Positions 32,662 through 42,169 of a DNA stretch of 42,665 nt are shown here, piece by piece. The stretch comes from Hyphomonas sp. (GTDB taxonomy: Bacteria; Pseudomonadota; Alphaproteobacteria; Caulobacterales; Hyphomonadaceae), in the NCBI GenBank assembly GCA_013791775.1, contig VMTE01000009.1, positions 1-42,665 on the forward strand. The letters are read 5' to 3'. The first letter of the stretch is position 1, and each line of letters starts with the position of its first letter. Below the pieces are notes generated by a model. It saw nothing but the letters and a program-made list of their open reading frames with translations, was not told the origin of the DNA and did not search any database. The translations under genes and the position numbers were made by a program.

Positions 32662-33414
32662 TTGTCTGCAACATCAGAACTACCTGTCGCGCGCCGAGAG
32701 CGCTTCTTCGTTTATCTTTCCTGGCTGTTCGTGCTGATCGCCATCGGCGGCTTCATCCCGACCTACTGGTCACCGCTGATCAACGGCACGTTCGGCGGCA
32801 AGCCAGTGCTGCATGTGCACGGCGCGGCGATGCTGGCATGGGTCGGGCTGTATGCCTGGCAAGTCAACCTGGTGGCCAACCGGCAAGTCGCCCATCACCG
32901 GGCCTGGGGCATGGCGGGTGTCGCGGTGCTCACGGCGGTGGCTTTCACCATCGTGCTCTCGGCGATCAACTCGATGAAGGTCGCCGGCGGTATCGGCCTG
33001 CGTGACCAGGCGCTGGCGTTCAGCATCGTGTCGCTCTCAGGTCTGGCGGTGATCGCGGTTCTGGTGGCGCTCGCCGTCAGGAATACCGGCAAGCCGGATG
33101 TCCACAAGCGATTGATGACGTTATCCTTCGTGCCGCTGCTCGAAGCCCCGATGGCGCGGCCGTTCCAGGTCCTGATGACCCCGCCCGGCGTCGTCGGGCC
33201 GCCGCCGGTCTTCGTCACCGTGCTGCCTTCGCTGGTGGTCGATCTCATCATCGTGGCGCTGCTGGTCTATGACAAACGTACGCTCGGCCGCTTCCACCCG
33301 GTGACGCTCTGGAGCGGCGGCGCCATCATCGCCGTGCAGGTACTCTGCATCCCCCTCTCGGGAACACCGGCCTGGATGGCCATCGCCCGGTTTGTGGAAA
33401 GCCTGGCCGGATAG
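32662..33414 (+). CDS. Polytopic membrane protein of unknown function
   Basis: About 250 residues with seven hydrophobic segments (for example FFVYLSWLFVLIAIGGFIP and LVVDLIIVALLVYDKRTLGRF in part). HVHGAAMLAWVGLYAWQV and HHRAWGMAGV place histidines near membrane edges, so haem or metal binding is possible; I do not assign a function. The start is uncertain: TTG 32662 has GGGGGA just upstream and the family-like part begins here, while the open frame reaches ATG 32542, only 25 bases from the divergent gene. The segment 32542-32661 looks like promoter DNA (AT-richer, TTGACA at 32599). Confidence 0.7.
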   Translation: MSATSELPVARRERFFVYLSWLFVLIAIGGFIPTYWSPLINGTFGGKPVLHVHGAAMLAWVGLYAWQVNLVANRQVAHHRAWGMAGVAVLTAVAFTIVLSAINSMKVAGGIGLRDQALAFSIVSLSGLAVIAVLVALAVRNTGKPDVHKRLMTLSFVPLLEAPMARPFQVLMTPPGVVGPPPVFVTVLPSLVVDLIIVALLVYDKRTLGRFHPVTLWSGGAIIAVQVLCIPLSGTPAWMAIARFVESLAG

Positions 33415-33477
33415 GTGCGGATGGGTGACGCGCCCGCCCCCAGCGGCTAAACCCTCCGCAAAGCAGAGGAATCGCCC

Positions 33478-36270
33478 ATGGCCACGGCCCCCGTCACCGA
33501 AAAAAGCCACCTCTACCTGATCGACGCGAGCGCCTATATCTTCCGCGCGTTCCACGCCCTGCCGCCGCTGACGCGCCAATCGGACGGCCTGCCAATTGGG
33601 GCGGTCGCCGGTTTCTGCAACATGCTGTTCAAGCTGCTGGAAGACCTGAAAGGCGCCGAGCGCCCGACGCACTTTGCCTGCATCTTCGACGCCTCGGGCA
33701 ATACGTTCCGCAACGATTTCTTCCCCGCCTACAAGGCAAACCGCGCCGAGACGCCCGAGGAGCTGGTGCCACAATTCCCGCTGGTGCGCCGGGCCTCCAT
33801 CGCGTTCGCGGCCCATGCGGTCGAACTCAAGGGCTACGAAGCCGACGACCTGATCGCCACCTATGCCCGCCAGGCCGAAGCGAAAGGTGCGCGCGTCACC
33901 ATCGTCTCCTCCGACAAGGACCTGATGCAGCTTGTCTCCGGCAAGGTGCTGATGCTCGACCCGATGAAGAACAAGCTGCTTGGCCGGGACGACGTGGTCG
34001 AGAAATTCGGCGTCGGGCCGGAGCATGTCGTGGATGTGCAGTCGCTGTCGGGTGACAGCGTGGACAACGTGCCCGGCGCGCCCGGTATCGGCGTGAAGAC
34101 GGCGGCGCAGCTGATCGGCGAGTATGGCAGTGTTGAAGCGCTGCTGGAACGCGCCGGCGAGATCAAGCAGCCGAAGCGGCGTGAGACGCTGATCGCGTTC
34201 GCCGACCAGGTGCGCATGTCCAAGCGCCTCGTCACGCTGATGGACGATGTGCCGGTGACCGTGACGCTGGAAGACCTTGCGGTTCAGGATCCGGATCCGG
34301 CAATCCTTCTGCCCTTCCTGGAGGAGATGGAATTCCGCACCATAACCCGCCGCGTGCGCGAGCAGATGGAGAAGGAGGGCGCCATCGCGGCGGCCGCGCC
34401 GGAAGGCGCCGCCATCGACCGCTCGGCCTATGCCTGCATCCGCGACCTCAAGACACTCGAAGACTGGGTGGCCCGCGCCACCACACAGGGCTGGGTGGCG
34501 GTGGACACCGAGACCGACGCGCTGGATTCCGTAGGCGGAGGATTGGTCGGTGTGTCGCTGGCGCTGGCGCCGGGTGAGGCCTGCTACATTCCCCTCGCCC
34601 ATGTCGATCCCGACATGGCGGCGGGCAACGGCGACATGTTCGGCGCCGACCCGCCGCGCCAGATCCGGATGGCCGAGGCGATCCAGGCGTTGAAGCCGAT
34701 GCTCGAGGACGCCGCGACCCTGAAGATCGGCCAGAACATCAAGTATGACCTCAGCGTCTTCGCGCGGCATGGCATCCGCGTCGCCCCGATTGATGACACG
34801 ATGCTGATCTCGTTCTCGCTGAACGCGGGCATCCACAATCACGGCATGGACGAACTCTCCGAGCGCTATCTTGGCCACAAGCCGATCTCGTTCAAGGAGG
34901 TCGCCGGCACCGGCAAGGCGCAAAAATCCTTCGCGCAGGTGGCGCTCGACAAGGCCACCGAATACGCGGCCGAGGACGCCGACGTGACGCTGCGCCTCTG
35001 GCAAGTGCTGAAGCCGCGCCTGCGCACCGAGCAGGTGACCACCGTGTATGAAACGCTGGAACGCCCGCTGGTGCCGGTGCTCGCGGCGATGGAACAGGCG
35101 GGCATCAAGGTGGACCGGCAGATGCTGTTGCGCCTGTCGGCGGATTTCTCGCAGCGCATGGCCGGCCTTGAGGCGCAGGCGCACGAGCAGGCGGGGCGCG
35201 CGTTCAATATCGGCTCTCCCAAACAGCTCGGCGAAATCCTGTTTGACGAGATGAACATTCCCGGCGGCAAGAAAACCAAGACCGGCGCCTGGGTGACCGA
35301 CGCAGACGTGCTCGAAGGTCTCGCGGAGGAAGGCCACGCCCTGCCCCGCACGATCGTCGACTGGCGGATGCTGTCGAAGCTGCGCTCGACCTATACCGAG
35401 GCATTGCAGGCCGCCATCAAGCCGGAGACGGGCCGCGTCCATACCAGCTACATGATGGCGGGTGCGCAGACCGGGCGCCTCTCCTCCACCGACCCGAACC
35501 TGCAGAACATCCCGGTACGGACGGAGGAGGGCCGCAAGATCCGCGAAGCCTTCATCGCGGAGGACGGGAACGTCCTCGTCTCCGCCGACTATTCGCAGAT
35601 CGAGCTGCTCATCCTTGCGCACATGGCAGACATCCCGGCGCTGAAACAGGCGTTCAAGGACGGGTTGGACATCCACGCGATGACGGCGAGCGAAATGTTC
35701 GGCGTGCCGGTGGAAGGCATGGACCCGATGGTGCGCCGCCAGGCCAAGGCGATCAATTTCGGCATCATCTACGGCATCTCCGGCTTCGGGCTCGCCCGCC
35801 AGCTCGGCATTCCGCAGGCGGAAGCCGCCGCCTATATCAAGGAATACTTCAAACGCTTTCCCGGTATCCGTCAGTTCATGGACGACACGAAAGCCTTCGC
35901 CCACGAGACCGGCTTCGTGCGCACGGCGTTCGGCCGCAAGATCAACCTGCCGGACATGAAGGCCAAGGGCCCCGCCCGCGCCTTCGCCGAGCGCCAGGCG
36001 ATCAACGCCCCGCTGCAGGGCACCGCTGCCGACATCATTAAGCGCGCGATGATCCGCATGCCGGACGCGCTGGCGTCCGCCGGCCTGAAGGCGCGGATGC
36101 TGTTGCAGGTGCACGACGAACTCGTGTTCGAATGCCCGGAGGCCGAAGCGGCGAAGCTGATCGAGGTCGCGCGAAAGACCATGAGCTCGGCCGACGGCCC
36201 GGCGCTGAAACTCTCCGTGCCGCTGGAAGTCGAAGCCAAGGCCGCGAAGACCTGGGCGGCAGCGCACTGA
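33478..36270 (+). CDS. polA: DNA polymerase I
   Basis: A 930-residue three-domain repair polymerase. The 5'-3' nuclease part starts HLYLIDASAYIFRAFHALPP and has YEADDLIATYAR and SGDSVDNVPGAPGIGVKTA. The proofreading domain is intact, with VDTETDALD (Asp-x-Glu), NIKYDLSVF and YAAEDADVTLRL. The polymerase palm and fingers show SADYSQIELLILAHM, RRQAKAINFGIIYGIS and LLQVHDELVFE. It removes RNA primers and fills gaps. Ribosome site GAGGAAT before ATG 33478. A very long open frame on the opposite strand is a shadow of its codon bias. Confidence 0.97.
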   Translation: MATAPVTEKSHLYLIDASAYIFRAFHALPPLTRQSDGLPIGAVAGFCNMLFKLLEDLKGAERPTHFACIFDASGNTFRNDFFPAYKANRAETPEELVPQFPLVRRASIAFAAHAVELKGYEADDLIATYARQAEAKGARVTIVSSDKDLMQLVSGKVLMLDPMKNKLLGRDDVVEKFGVGPEHVVDVQSLSGDSVDNVPGAPGIGVKTAAQLIGEYGSVEALLERAGEIKQPKRRETLIAFADQVRMSKRLVTLMDDVPVTVTLEDLAVQDPDPAILLPFLEEMEFRTITRRVREQMEKEGAIAAAAPEGAAIDRSAYACIRDLKTLEDWVARATTQGWVAVDTETDALDSVGGGLVGVSLALAPGEACYIPLAHVDPDMAAGNGDMFGADPPRQIRMAEAIQALKPMLEDAATLKIGQNIKYDLSVFARHGIRVAPIDDTMLISFSLNAGIHNHGMDELSERYLGHKPISFKEVAGTGKAQKSFAQVALDKATEYAAEDADVTLRLWQVLKPRLRTEQVTTVYETLERPLVPVLAAMEQAGIKVDRQMLLRLSADFSQRMAGLEAQAHEQAGRAFNIGSPKQLGEILFDEMNIPGGKKTKTGAWVTDADVLEGLAEEGHALPRTIVDWRMLSKLRSTYTEALQAAIKPETGRVHTSYMMAGAQTGRLSSTDPNLQNIPVRTEEGRKIREAFIAEDGNVLVSADYSQIELLILAHMADIPALKQAFKDGLDIHAMTASEMFGVPVEGMDPMVRRQAKAINFGIIYGISGFGLARQLGIPQAEAAAYIKEYFKRFPGIRQFMDDTKAFAHETGFVRTAFGRKINLPDMKAKGPARAFAERQAINAPLQGTAADIIKRAMIRMPDALASAGLKARMLLQVHDELVFECPEAEAAKLIEVARKTMSSADGPALKLSVPLEVEAKAAKTWAAAH

Positions 36271-36284
36271 CGGCCTTTTCAAAT

Positions 36285-36335
36285 GCCCCACCCTGACCCT
36301 CTCCACGCTTCGCGCGAGGAGGGTCAGGGTGGGGC
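36285..36335. repeat. 17-bp inverted repeat hairpin after polA
   Basis: GCCCCACCCTGACCCTC (36285-36301) pairs perfectly with GAGGGTCAGGGTGGGGC (36319-36335) around a 17-base loop, 14 bases after the polA stop. It may act as a transcription barrier but has no T tract; the sequence type (CCCTGACCCTC) resembles dispersed palindromic elements. Confidence 0.75.
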
Positions 36336-36640
36336 GAGGCAAAACACCAACATCCGGACAGGGTCTCCCCTTCCGGTGATTGCGTCGTTCGGGTCCTGCG
36401 GATGGGCGGTGCCCATGGGTGCGGGAACTGAAGCGTAGAAAATAGGGTAGAATAGTCCGGTGTCCCCGTGGCCACGGAGCCCGTTCATCCCAGCCGCTTC
36501 CAACGCTGGCGAAACCATTCGCCGCCGCCGGACCCGCGTGAGGACTGGCCGTTCTCCTCCTCGGCCTCACGCTTGAAGGCAGACTAACCCGGGTGCGGAC
36601 CCGGCCGGATTCGTTTCCTGTGAAAATCTCACCCTACTTG

Positions 36641-36717
36641 TCAATCCCGGCGAACGCCGGGACCCAGACTCTCAAACGCTGCAAGGGTTTCCGGGTCCCG
36701 GCGTTCGCCGGGATTGA
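36641..36717. repeat. 25-bp inverted repeat with nested palindromes (REP-like)
   Basis: The arm 36641-36665 and the arm 36693-36717 are exact reverse complements over 25 bases; each arm contains CCCGGCG-AA-CGCCGGG or its complement, a palindrome inside a palindrome. The core (ATCCCGGCG...CGCCGGGAT) is of the kind scattered in alphaproteobacterial intergenic DNA. Confidence 0.8.
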
Positions 36718-36799
36718 TGACAGGAGAATTTGTGCGAATATTGGCGCGGATGTGGTGCGCAGGACCTTTTCTATGCACCCAATTCCCACCCTCTCCGCA

Positions 36800-36821
36800 G
36801 ATACCTGCGGAGGCAGGTATC
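36800..36821. repeat. 9-bp inverted repeat
   Basis: GATACCTGC (36800-36808) and GCAGGTATC (36813-36821) around GGAG. Third palindromic element in the gap 36271-37133. The rest of this 863-base gap shows no supported gene; open frames through it lack family character. Confidence 0.65.
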
Positions 36822-37133
36822 CAGATGATCCGGCAAAACCTTCGCCATGTCTGGCCCCCTGCCTGCGCAAGGGTCTTCGGTGAGGGGCGCGTTGGGCTCA
36901 CCAGCGCGGGCGCGCGCGGAACAGGCGGCGTTCAAACTTTCACACTTGCGGCGCATTCCGCCGCAATGAATCGCACGGCTGCCGCAATCCGCGCAAACGC
37001 CCGCCGCACTCCGTTGATTTTGTTGAAGCTCCACCAATGGAGGGCTTTTGAAATGAACCGAGCTGTGATTGAACCTACTGGACGCCCAACTGAAGCGCAT
37101 TCAAACTTCCGGCTGGCGGAAAAGGACAAGGCG

Positions 37134-37826
37134 ATGACGACTCTGGCACTGGTGGACGACGACGAAAACATCGTGGCATCGCTCAAGATGTTTTTTGAAG
37201 CCGAAGGCTATCAGGTGCGCACCTACCATGACGGCGAGTCGGCCCTGCCCGCGCTCACCGAGAGCCCGCCGGACATCGCCATTCTCGATGTGAAGATGCC
37301 GAAGATGGACGGGATGGAGCTGCTGCGCCGCCTGCGCCAGACCTCCGAGCTGCCGGTGATTTTCCTGACGTCGAAGGACGAGGAAATCGACGAGGTGATC
37401 GGCTTCAACATCGGCGCCGACGATTTCGTGCGCAAGCCATGCTCCAACCGCCTGCTGGCCGAACGCGTGAAAGCGGTGCTCCGCCGGGCACGCGGCGGCG
37501 TGGCCGGGCCCGAGGAAGGCGACTCCAAGCCCATCGTGCGCGGCAAGCTGGTGCTCGACCCCAACCGCCATGCCTGCACCTGGGACGGCAAGCAGGTGCG
37601 CCTGACGGTCACCGAATTCCTGATCCTGCAGGCGCTGGCCACCCGCCCCGGCTACGTCAAGAGCCGCGACCAGCTGATGGACGCGGCCTATGACGACCAG
37701 ATCTATGTGGACGACCGCACCATCGACAGCCACATCAAGCGGCTGCGCAAGAAATTCCGCGAAGTCACCGATGAGTTCGACGCGATCGAAACCCTCTACG
37801 GCGTTGGCTATCGCTATACGGAATAG
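37134..37826 (+). CDS. chvI: Response regulator ChvI, OmpR family
   Basis: A 230-residue regulator. Receiver domain: acidic DDD near the start ([12 protein letters not shown]), phospho-acceptor Asp in [16 protein letters not shown], and [28 protein letters not shown], a highly ChvI-specific stretch. The C-terminal winged helix has [20 protein letters not shown] (in part) and [16 protein letters not shown], ending YGVGYRYTE. ChvI with ChvG governs envelope, acid and host-related responses in alphaproteobacteria. ATG 37134 has AAGGA eight bases upstream; an in-frame ATG at 37053 has none. Cys follows the conserved Lys-Pro where Phe is usual. Confidence 0.9.
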   Translation: MTTLALVDDDENIVASLKMFFEAEGYQVRTYHDGESALPALTESPPDIAILDVKMPKMDGMELLRRLRQTSELPVIFLTSKDEEIDEVIGFNIGADDFVRKPCSNRLLAERVKAVLRRARGGVAGPEEGDSKPIVRGKLVLDPNRHACTWDGKQVRLTVTEFLILQALATRPGYVKSRDQLMDAAYDDQIYVDDRTIDSHIKRLRKKFREVTDEFDAIETLYGVGYRYTE

Positions 37827-38395
37827 ACCGCCAGCGGAGATCTATATTGGCGGGGCGGGAGACGAGAGCTCCCGCCTCGTCCAGTCCTATGCCGCGTGGC
37901 GGCACAGCCAGATGGCCCGCAGCCGCCGGGTGGAATACCTCCCGCACTGGAAGATCAGCGCCGCGAAACGGCTCGCCGCCGAACTGATGGCCGACGGCCA
38001 TCCGCTCGCCCTGATCGGTCACAGCTGGGGCGCCGACACGGTGCTGCGCACCGGCCCACGACCTGACCGCGCCGGCCTTCGTGCTGGGGGTCGATCCGGT
38101 GGCCAAGCCGGTGACGCGGCTGACCGCGCGCGACGGCCGGCCGGCGGCAGCGGCGCTGGTGATACACGTCGATGCCGCGCCGGAGACCTATGACCGCTCG
38201 GATCTCGTGAAAGCCGCCGGCTTCCTGACCGGCGGCGGAACGCCCCGCGCGTTCCTGAATGCCGACACGCGCATCGACACCGCCCTCAATCACTGGAACT
38301 TCACTGGCATGATGCGGGCGCGCGGGCCGGATGGCCAATCCGCCGAGGACTGGCTGGCCGCCTTTCCCGAACGCCTCAGCCAGACAGCTGGCTGA
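37804..38395 (+). pseudogene. Alpha/beta hydrolase-like gene broken by a frameshift
   Basis: Two adjoining frames read as one protein. The first gives EIYIGGAGDESSRLVQSYA, later LALIGHSWGADTVLRT with a GxSxG nucleophile elbow. The second continues AHDLTAPAFVLGVDPVAKPV and runs to TGA 38395 (NHWNFTGMMRARGPDGQSAE). One extra G near 38053-38054 (ACCGGCCCACG where ACCGCCCACG would stay in frame) separates them. No good start codon is visible near 37828; the frame extends into the chvI end. It could be a decayed serine hydrolase, or intact in nature if the extra base is a sequencing error. The 3' end overlaps the convergent DUF3995 gene by 20 bases. Confidence 0.7.
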
Positions 38396-38849
38396 GACGC
38401 CAGCTCCAGTTCGGCAGGGCGACGGTGAGAAACAGGAAGACGAGACCGACCAGGCCGCAGAGGGGCGAGTAGATCCGCCGGTTGAGCGAGAGGTAGGGCT
38501 GTTCCGGCGCCGCGCGCTCGAAGGCGGGCAGCACGCCCGCGATCCCCCGGCCGAGGAAAACGAAGGACAATAAGAGCCCGACCGGCACCAGGAACGGCTT
38601 GGAGCGCGGCACAGTTTCGCTGAACCCGCCCATCAGGAAGGCCGCCATCGCCGCCAGCAGCAGCAGCAGGCTCAGAACGAGGAAGGCGCGGCGCGACGGC
38701 ACACGGGTGATGCCGCGGCGGCCGATGACGGAGCGGGCGAGCGCCTGTTCGTTGGCAAACGGAAAGGTGAGCCCCGCCGCCCAGAGGAGGTAAAGCAGGG
38801 CGCCGGCGGTCAGCGCCGCCGCCAGACTGTTGCCTACGATCTCGGCCAA
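38376..38849 (-). CDS. DUF3995 membrane protein
   Basis: A 157-residue protein with four hydrophobic segments. AGALLYLLWAAGLTFPFAN near the start and FLGRGIAGVLPAFERAAP in the middle are of the DUF3995 type, with the C-terminal NRRIYSPLCGLVGLVFL. The start appears to be TTG at 38849 with GGGAG upstream. Function unknown. It lies against the direction of the chvI-chvG region. Confidence 0.75.
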   Translation of the reverse strand: MAEIVGNSLAAALTAGALLYLLWAAGLTFPFANEQALARSVIGRRGITRVPSRRAFLVLSLLLLLAAMAAFLMGGFSETVPRSKPFLVPVGLLLSFVFLGRGIAGVLPAFERAAPEQPYLSLNRRIYSPLCGLVGLVFLFLTVALPNWSWRLSQLSG

Positions 38850-38973
38850 TCCATCTTACTCCCGCCAGTTGCCCGTCTGAACTCTACATGCAGGCTTTGC
38901 TTGCCGCCAGACCCGCGATTGAATAGCCAGAAGACCGATCCTTACATCATTGAGAGACAAGAAGGAGTGCCCG

Positions 38974-39438
38974 ATGTCCGATCTAGAGAACACGCTGCTG
39001 CTGGAGACGTCGAAAGGCCTGGTGACGATCCGGCTCCGTCCGGACCTGGCGCCCGGCCATGTCGCCCGCATCAAGGAACTCGCGCGGGAGGGGTTTTACG
39101 ACGGAATCGTCTTCCACCGCGTAATTGCCGGCTTCATGGCCCAGACCGGCTGCCCGAAGGGTACCGGCACCGGCAACTCGAAGAAACCGGACCTGAAAGC
39201 CGAGTTCAACGCCGAGCCGCACGTGCGCGGCACCTGCTCGATGGCGCGCACGTCGGCGCCGAACTCTGCCAACAGCCAGTTCTTCATCTGCTTTGATGAC
39301 GCCTCCTTCCTCAACCGCCAATACACGGTCTGGGGCCAGGTGACCGACGGCATGGACGCCATCGATCAGCTGGCAAAGGGCGAGCCGCCGCGCAATCCGG
39401 ACCGTATCGTGACGATGCGCGTCGCCGCAGACGCCTGA
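38974..39438 (+). CDS. Cyclophilin-type peptidyl-prolyl isomerase
   Basis: A 154-residue single-domain cyclophilin, cytoplasmic (no signal peptide). Active-site pieces are YDGIVFHRVIAGFMAQTG (catalytic Arg), GTCSMARTSAPNSANSQFFI and FLNRQYTVWGQV. It speeds proline isomerisation in folding proteins. ATG 38974 has AAGGAG close upstream; an in-frame ATG 24 bases earlier lacks one. Between it and chvG are 38 bases in the same direction, so it may share a transcript with the kinase. Confidence 0.93.
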   Translation: MSDLENTLLLETSKGLVTIRLRPDLAPGHVARIKELAREGFYDGIVFHRVIAGFMAQTGCPKGTGTGNSKKPDLKAEFNAEPHVRGTCSMARTSAPNSANSQFFICFDDASFLNRQYTVWGQVTDGMDAIDQLAKGEPPRNPDRIVTMRVAADA

Positions 39439-39476
39439 GGCTGGACCGGGAGACGCCGTGAGGGGGACGACAGGGC

Positions 39477-41078
39477 ATGGCCGAGAAAGGGACTCCTCGC
39501 CGCGCCCGTGTGCGCCGGACGACGACGATCCTCGGATCGCGCATCGCCCGGCTGATCTTCGCCTCCAACATGGCCGGCCTCGCGGTTCTCATCATCGGCG
39601 CGATGGTGCTGAACGAGATGCGCGCGGGCTTCGTGGCCTCGAAGAAGCAGGACCTCGAAGCGCAGGCGCAGATCTTCTCCAGCCTCCTGTCCGATGACGC
39701 GACCACGCCTGAGCCGGGCCTCAACCCGGACGCGGCCCGCCAGACGCTGCAACGGCTGAACCTGCCCGAGCGGGTGCGCGCGCGCATCTTCACGCCGGAC
39801 GGCGAACTGGTCGGCGACAGCTATTACCTCTCCGAGCGCGTCGATGTTTCGGCGCTGCCGCCGCTGAGCGAGCCGGGTTTCCTGGCGCGCACGGGACGCG
39901 ACCTTTCCGAATGGTCCAGCAGCGCGTTCGATTTCTTTTCGCCGCGCCGCAGCTCCGAAGCGCTCCGTACGCAGAGCTTCGAGGAGGAGTTCAAGGTCGC
40001 CGCCCTGGGCGGCCAGGCCGCCAGCCAGCGCTTCTCCGACCGGGGCAGCCGGGTGATTTCCGTATCAATGCCGGTGCAGCGCGTGTCGGCCGTGGTGGGT
40101 GTGCTCGTGCTGGAGGCCAGCGACATCGACGAGATCATCCGGGCCGAGCGGGTCGCGCTGGTTCCGTTCATCGGGGTCGCCGTGCTGATGGCCTTCTTCA
40201 CGTCGGTGATGCTGACCCTCGGGATCGCGCGGCCGCTGCGCCGCCTGTCGCTGGCGGCGGACCGGATCCGCTCCGGGGCGTCCGACCGGATCGACGTGCC
40301 CCTGCTGACCCAGCGCACGGACGAGATCGGCGATCTGGCGACCTCGATCCAGAGCATGACCGAGGCGCTGCTGGAGCGCATCGAGGCGAACGAACAGTTT
40401 GCCGCCGATGTCGCGCATGAACTGAAGAACCCGCTGACCTCCATCCGTTCGGCGGTGGAGACGCTGGAGCGGGTAAAGGATCCGGACGCGGCCTTGCGGC
40501 TGCGCCAGGTGATCGCCTCGGACGTCAAACGACTCGACCGTCTGATCACGGACATATCCAACGCCTCGCGCCTCGAAGCCGAGATGACCCGCCTGCCAAG
40601 CGAGCAGATCGACATTGCCCGCTTCGTGCGCGACATCGTGCGCACCTATGAGGGGATCGGCGACGGCGAGTCCGCCGTGCATGTGTCGTTCACCGATGCG
40701 ACCATGGGCGCCCGACTGATCGTGCGCGGCCGCGAGGGACCGCTCGGCCAGGTGCTGAGGAACCTCATCGACAATGCACGCTCCTTCTCGCCGGGCGGAT
40801 CAACCGTCGATGTGCGCCTCGAACAGACCAATGAAGGCCCGCGCACGATTGCGCGCCTGACGGTCGAGGATTCCGGTCCCGGCGTGCCGCCCGACAAGCT
40901 GGAGACGATCTTCAACCGTTTCTATACGGACAGACCCAAGGGCACCGCCTTCGGCAACAATTCCGGCCTCGGCCTTTCCATCGTGAAACAGATCATCGCA
41001 ACGCACCGCGGCAAGGTCTGGGCGGAGAACCGGACGGAAGCCGGCGCGAAGTTCACGGTGGACTTGCCGGCGATTTAG
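39477..41078 (+). CDS. chvG: Sensor histidine kinase ChvG
   Basis: A 533-residue membrane kinase. Two transmembrane helices (about 26-46 and 222-244) bound a periplasmic sensor domain with SYYLSERVDVSALPPL. HAMP follows, then HisKA (FAADVAHELKNPLTSIRSAV, phospho-accepting His) and the HATPase domain (LRNLIDNARSFSPGG; VEDSGPGVPPDKLETIFNRF; NNSGLGLSIVKQII). Sequence and domain order match ChvG/ExoS, partner of ChvI. In relatives the two genes are adjacent; here three genes lie between them. Confidence 0.9.
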   Translation: MAEKGTPRRARVRRTTTILGSRIARLIFASNMAGLAVLIIGAMVLNEMRAGFVASKKQDLEAQAQIFSSLLSDDATTPEPGLNPDAARQTLQRLNLPERVRARIFTPDGELVGDSYYLSERVDVSALPPLSEPGFLARTGRDLSEWSSSAFDFFSPRRSSEALRTQSFEEEFKVAALGGQAASQRFSDRGSRVISVSMPVQRVSAVVGVLVLEASDIDEIIRAERVALVPFIGVAVLMAFFTSVMLTLGIARPLRRLSLAADRIRSGASDRIDVPLLTQRTDEIGDLATSIQSMTEALLERIEANEQFAADVAHELKNPLTSIRSAVETLERVKDPDAALRLRQVIASDVKRLDRLITDISNASRLEAEMTRLPSEQIDIARFVRDIVRTYEGIGDGESAVHVSFTDATMGARLIVRGREGPLGQVLRNLIDNARSFSPGGSTVDVRLEQTNEGPRTIARLTVEDSGPGVPPDKLETIFNRFYTDRPKGTAFGNNSGLGLSIVKQIIATHRGKVWAENRTEAGAKFTVDLPAI

Positions 41079-41175
41079 TTTCTGCCCCGTTCACACTCCC
41101 GTGACTACCAAATTGCGGATTGACGCACGCCCCTGACGCGTGAGACCTTCTACCTTCGGTTAATGGGAGTTCGCG

Positions 41176-42129
41176 ATGTCATCAATCTATTCCGCAGCCC
41201 GTTTGTACGGTGCCGCGTGCGCAACCATCCTCGCAATGCTCGCGAGTCCTGCAATAGCACAAACCGTCTCGGACGACCCCGAGCTTCGTAACCCGAAAGT
41301 GGTCGTCACAGAAACCCGAATGGATCAAGCCAAAGGCTATTTGAAAGAAGTGATGCCGAAGGGCACCGACATTCTCAGAAAAGGCCTGCCGCGTTGGAAC
41401 AGTGAGCTATGCGTGAGCATCATAGGGCCACCCGTGGATCAGGGTCAGTATATCGCCGACCGGATCGCGCAGCGCGCCATGCAGGTCGGGCTGAAAACAG
41501 GTGGACCGGGCTGCGACACGAACCTGCTGATCATCGTGACCGACGCACCGGAAATGCTGCTGCCTCGCGTTATTAAGGAACATGAAGGCGTGTTCGGATA
41601 TCCAGGCGATTCCGGCATCGACGTCTCGGGCACAAGCGGGCTGGCAAAATTCGCAACGGAGCAACGTCCTGTGCGCTGGCGCCAAGTGATTGAGACTGTG
41701 AGCGCAAGCGGCATGCCGCTCGATGGCGACGCCATCACAGGTGATAGTGGTCTGGCGGCGAATATTCCGATCGTGCGGAACGCCGACGCCTCACGAGTGA
41801 GGTCCAACGTGCGGCGCGAAGTGAGCCGGATGATCGTCGTGGTCGATACGGGTGAAACCGCTGGACAACCGCTCAGTGCTGTTTCGGACTACCTCGCTTT
41901 CATATCGCTGGCTCAGGTCGATGGCGAAGCAGAAGCAAACGATTATCCGAGCATTCTGAGCCTGTTCAAGTCGCCCGACCCGCCGCGCGAAATGACCGAG
42001 TGGGACGTCGCTTACCTGTTCGGCACATATGGGTCCGAAGCTACCGCCGTGAACGCCAGTGCGCAACTGCGCGACATTCGGGATCTTATTGTGAAATATG
42101 ACCCGGAAGCGCGGCGGAAAACACACTGA
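41176..42129 (+). CDS. Exported protein of unknown function
   Basis: A 317-residue precursor with signal peptide (about 1-28, ending SPAIAQ). The mature protein has ELCVSIIGPPVDQGQYIADRIAQRAMQ (in outline), one further cysteine in GGPGCDTNLLIIVTD, and a repeated theme of strands and helices; RVRSNVRREVSRMIVVVDT precedes a C-terminal helical part. I recognise the type as an exported hypothetical protein of alphaproteobacteria but not a named family. GGGAG stands six bases before the ATG. It stands alone, 97 bases after chvG. Confidence 0.75.
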   Translation: MSSIYSAARLYGAACATILAMLASPAIAQTVSDDPELRNPKVVVTETRMDQAKGYLKEVMPKGTDILRKGLPRWNSELCVSIIGPPVDQGQYIADRIAQRAMQVGLKTGGPGCDTNLLIIVTDAPEMLLPRVIKEHEGVFGYPGDSGIDVSGTSGLAKFATEQRPVRWRQVIETVSASGMPLDGDAITGDSGLAANIPIVRNADASRVRSNVRREVSRMIVVVDTGETAGQPLSAVSDYLAFISLAQVDGEAEANDYPSILSLFKSPDPPREMTEWDVAYLFGTYGSEATAVNASAQLRDIRDLIVKYDPEARRKTH

Positions 42130-42169
42130 AGCAAGGCCCGGCGCCAGCTGCGAATTGGAGAAGCAGCCT

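Noticed and set aside
33121-36570. Open frame of more than 1,100 codons on the minus strand
   Set aside because: It lies antisense to polA, whose motifs are complete. The frame is a mirror of GC-biased codon positions and its translation is Arg/His-rich without any domain.
36285-36821. CRISPR array
   Set aside because: The repeats are three different inverted repeats, not regularly spaced direct repeats.
37690-38193. Separate 167-residue protein starting inside chvI
   Set aside because: Its first third is an off-frame reading of chvI; only the part after about 37828 resembles a hydrolase, and it joins the next frame through a one-base shift.
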